51,214 nt of DNA. Source: Isotricha intestinalis (lineage: Eukaryota; Ciliophora; Litostomatea; Vestibuliferida; Isotrichidae). This document shows positions 49,715-51,214 of the stretch, in pieces. The position numbers and the translations under genes are program-made. The stretch spans positions 1 through 51,214 of the forward strand of contig JAJJLU010003571.1 of the NCBI GenBank assembly GCA_023807065.1. The letters run 5' to 3'. The notes under the pieces were generated by a model. The model saw only the letters and a list, made by a program, of their open reading frames with translations. It did not search any database and had not been told where the DNA came from. Within the stretch, counting starts at the first letter, position 1. Each line of letters opens with the position of its first letter.

Positions 49715-50246
49715 TTATTTTTTTTTGTTTAAATGCATTAATAAAACAGAATTTTGTAAATCAATAATAGAATCTAAAAATTCATCAATTTGGTTTATTA
49801 ATAATTTATTAAAATTATCTTTAATTATTGCTTTTCCTCATCCACATTAATAGATTATAATAAAAAGTATTTTTTATTCTTCAATGTCACCTCTTAAACA
49901 ATGAATTAAATTTTCATCTCCACTTTGATTAATTTTAACAAATATAATATCATTTTTCGCTTTCCATATATCTTCATTAGGTTTAAGGTTTATTTTTATC
50001 TCAATAGTTTGTAAATTAATTCTTAATTGTCTTCCTTTATTATCTTGATTTTAAAAATTTTTTAAAGTATGCTGCTGTTTCTGCATTGACTTATTCACAA
50101 AAACTAAATCCTTTGTTTTTTTGCTGTCTTATCTGATTTTATTACAAAACTTTAACTGCTCCTATAAGTGATAATGTCACTTTTAATGATTTTTCATCAT
50201 AATCATATAGGATATTATCTTCAAAAAGTGATTTTGGATAATTCAT
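49715..50246 (-). pseudogene. Decayed RRM gene, CstF64-like
   Basis: From the ATG at 50246 the minus strand reads MNYPKSLFEDNILYDYDEKS (RNP2-like, as in SVFVGNIPY of CstF64), continues in the same frame past two TAA codons to KGFSFCE (RNP1; CstF64 has KGYGFCE), then a TAA, then VNAETAAYFKKF. Removing one T from a TTTTT run brings in NQDNKGRQLRINLQTIE, matching the last RRM strand (GRALRVDNA in CstF64), and 58 more open codons. The spacing between RNP2 and RNP1 is within one residue of CstF64. Over 177 codons there are seven internal stops (six TAA, one TGA) and one frameshift. CstF64 binds the GU-rich element in mRNA 3'-end formation. This copy is probably dead. Confidence 0.65.
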
Positions 50247-50326
50247 TTTTTTTTTAATTTAATATTTTTGTAAAAATTATTTACTTTATATTTTAAATTA
50301 AATATTATTTATTTGGTCTTTTTCAA

Positions 50327-51214
50327 TTACAAAAATTTTATATTTGTATGCATTATAAAAAATCTTCTTTGAGTTATTAAATCAGTTATTGCAAAATTTG
50401 GTAATTGAGTAAAACCTTTTTTTAAAGCTAAAAATCTTAAATTAAAAATTTTTTCTTCATTACAATTAAATAAACCAAAAAGTTGAACTTTAGTTTGAGA
50501 AATTATAGAAGGAATATTTTCAATATTTTTTTGATTAAATTCATTTTCTTCTTCTTTCATATCTTCAAAAGAATCATCTATTTCAATAAATAAATTCATT
50601 GTATTTGAAGAAATATTTCTTATTTTTAAATTAATTTCAAAATATTCATGTAAAAAAATTTCTTTAGGAGAACTTAATTCAATTTTTAAAAATCTATTAA
50701 TTTCATTATTCCATCTTATAGGTAAACACATAAATAAATTTTCATAAAACATTTCACTATAAATATTTAAAATAATAGGAGTAGAAAAATTAACTTTAAA
50801 ATTTTCTCCATTATCAATTACATTTTCTTTTATATTTTGACTATTATCAAATTGACTTGAAGTATCACTTGTTATAGTTTTAATATTTTGTTCATTTTGG
50901 AAATTTATCATATTATTATTTCTTAAAATATAATTAGCTTCAGTTTTTAAAATATTACTTAATGTATTTATTCTTCCAAAAGAAGATAAATTTAAGTTAT
51001 TATTACTTTTATTTTCTAGAGTTTTTTTTGAAAATGCATTTTCTGAAGGCATTGTTAATGTTATTTCAGAGTTTTTATTATTTGTATTTATTGTAAAATT
51101 CATATTATTATTATTATTATTATTATTTGAGTTTTCTTCTTTCTCACTTAAAAATGCACTTTTTATTACTTTTATTGTTAAATTATAATCTTCACCTGCA
51201 TGAATTATTATTGG
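50327..51214 (-). CDS. TRAPPC13-like trafficking-complex subunit, C-terminal part, cut by the window edge
   Basis: The frame is open from base 51214 to TAA at 50327, 295 codons, so the gene begins beyond the right edge; the Met at 51103 is internal, preceded by PIIIHAGEDYNLTIKVIKSA and a run of Asn. After an Asn/Ser-rich insertion, residues from about 51103 down resemble the C-terminal domains of TRAPPC13: FEINLKIRNISSNTMNLFIE (compare [20 protein letters not shown] in the human protein), a Leu-rich strand LFGLFNCNEEKIFNLRFLAL, and LPNFAITDLITQRRF. TRAPPC13 belongs to the TRAPPIII complex, which acts on Rab GTPases in secretion and autophagy. The Asn-rich insertion of over 60 residues is unusual. 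Family likely rather than proven. Confidence 0.7.
   Translation of the reverse strand, partial: PIIIHAGEDYNLTIKVIKSAFLSEKEENSNNNNNNNNMNFTINTNNKNSEITLTMPSENAFSKKTLENKSNNNLNLSSFGRINTLSNILKTEANYILRNNNMINFQNEQNIKTITSDTSSQFDNSQNIKENVIDNGENFKVNFSTPIILNIYSEMFYENLFMCLPIRWNNEINRFLKIELSSPKEIFLHEYFEINLKIRNISSNTMNLFIEIDDSFEDMKEEENEFNQKNIENIPSIISQTKVQLFGLFNCNEEKIFNLRFLALKKGFTQLPNFAITDLITQRRFFIMHTNIKFL
51104..51127. repeat. (ATT)8 microsatellite encoding poly-Asn
   Basis: Eight perfect ATT units read as AAT (Asn) on the minus strand inside the TRAPPC13-like gene. The ATG just downstream is a false start created by the run's end. Confidence 0.85.

Noticed and set aside
1..51214. tRNA, rRNA, CRISPR, transposon ends or telomeric repeats
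   Set aside because: I saw no GGTTCRA-type T-loop with matching stems, no GC-rich rRNA segment, no regularly spaced repeats, no terminal inverted repeats and no telomere repeats at the window ends. A covariance-model scan would be needed to exclude small RNAs.

Overview
This is a very A+T-rich, gene-dense stretch of a eukaryotic nuclear genome with genes on both strands, about 22 confident protein genes, two genes cut off by the window ends and at least two decayed genes. Four spliceosomal introns can be placed from reading frame and homology (26, 46, 29 and 52 nt, all GT...AG and almost pure A/T). Stops are mostly TAA, with TGA ending several long genes and no sense use of TAA/TAG/TGA in intact genes, so the code looks standard. 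A ciliated protist is the best fit, most likely a ciliate with the standard code and an extremely AT-rich genome (a rumen/litostome type would match). The reasons are tiny introns, a CEP104-like cilia-tip protein, NEK kinase, long coiled-coil proteins and a zinc-ribbon/kinase fusion of a style I associate with ciliates. The organism call is inference, not proof.

Layout. 1-8 kb: 5' part of an unknown gene running off the left edge, a 7TM receptor of the slime-mould cAMP-receptor type, an oxysterol-binding protein with an altered lipid-binding fingerprint, and an unknown 531-aa protein. 8-17 kb: small acidic protein, RING-H2 ubiquitin ligase, Rab5-like GTPase (26-nt intron), Asn-rich protein with FxPxI-type motifs, TBC1D13-type RabGAP, Glu-rich protein, NSUN2/Trm4-type RNA m5C methyltransferase. 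16.8-28.5 kb: a WD40 protein with an acylation-type N terminus, split by an apparent one-base frameshift; a 1.3-kb gene-poor stretch; an ARID/armadillo SWI/SNF-like subunit; the zinc-ribbon protein kinase; a Mei2-type RNA-binding protein; a broken copine gene. 28.6-33.8 kb: AMPK/SNF1 catalytic subunit (4 exons) facing a NEK kinase, then a small unknown protein. 33.9-49.6 kb: a cytoskeleton-like block with an Asn-rich 962-aa protein, two 1281-aa coiled-coil proteins that appear to be paralogues lying tail to tail, and between them a CEP104-like protein, a secreted protein and a frameshifted Asn/Ser-rich protein. 49.7-51.2 kb: a decayed RRM (CstF64-like) gene and the C-terminal part of a TRAPPC13-like trafficking subunit running off the right edge.

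Themes. Membrane traffic (Rab5-like, TBC, OSBP, TRAPPC13), kinase signalling (AMPK, NEK, zinc-ribbon kinase) and cilia/cytoskeleton (CEP104 and coiled coils) dominate. I see no operons, transposons, CRISPR arrays, tRNAs or rRNAs. No viral or toxin genes were recognised.

The points most worth following are the paralogous coiled-coil pair around CEP104, active-site changes in AMPK (Thr to Ser in the activation loop) and OSBP (HH to RR), the zinc-ribbon kinase, and a recurring pattern of one-base frame breaks at short T runs that may be assembly error or frameshifting.
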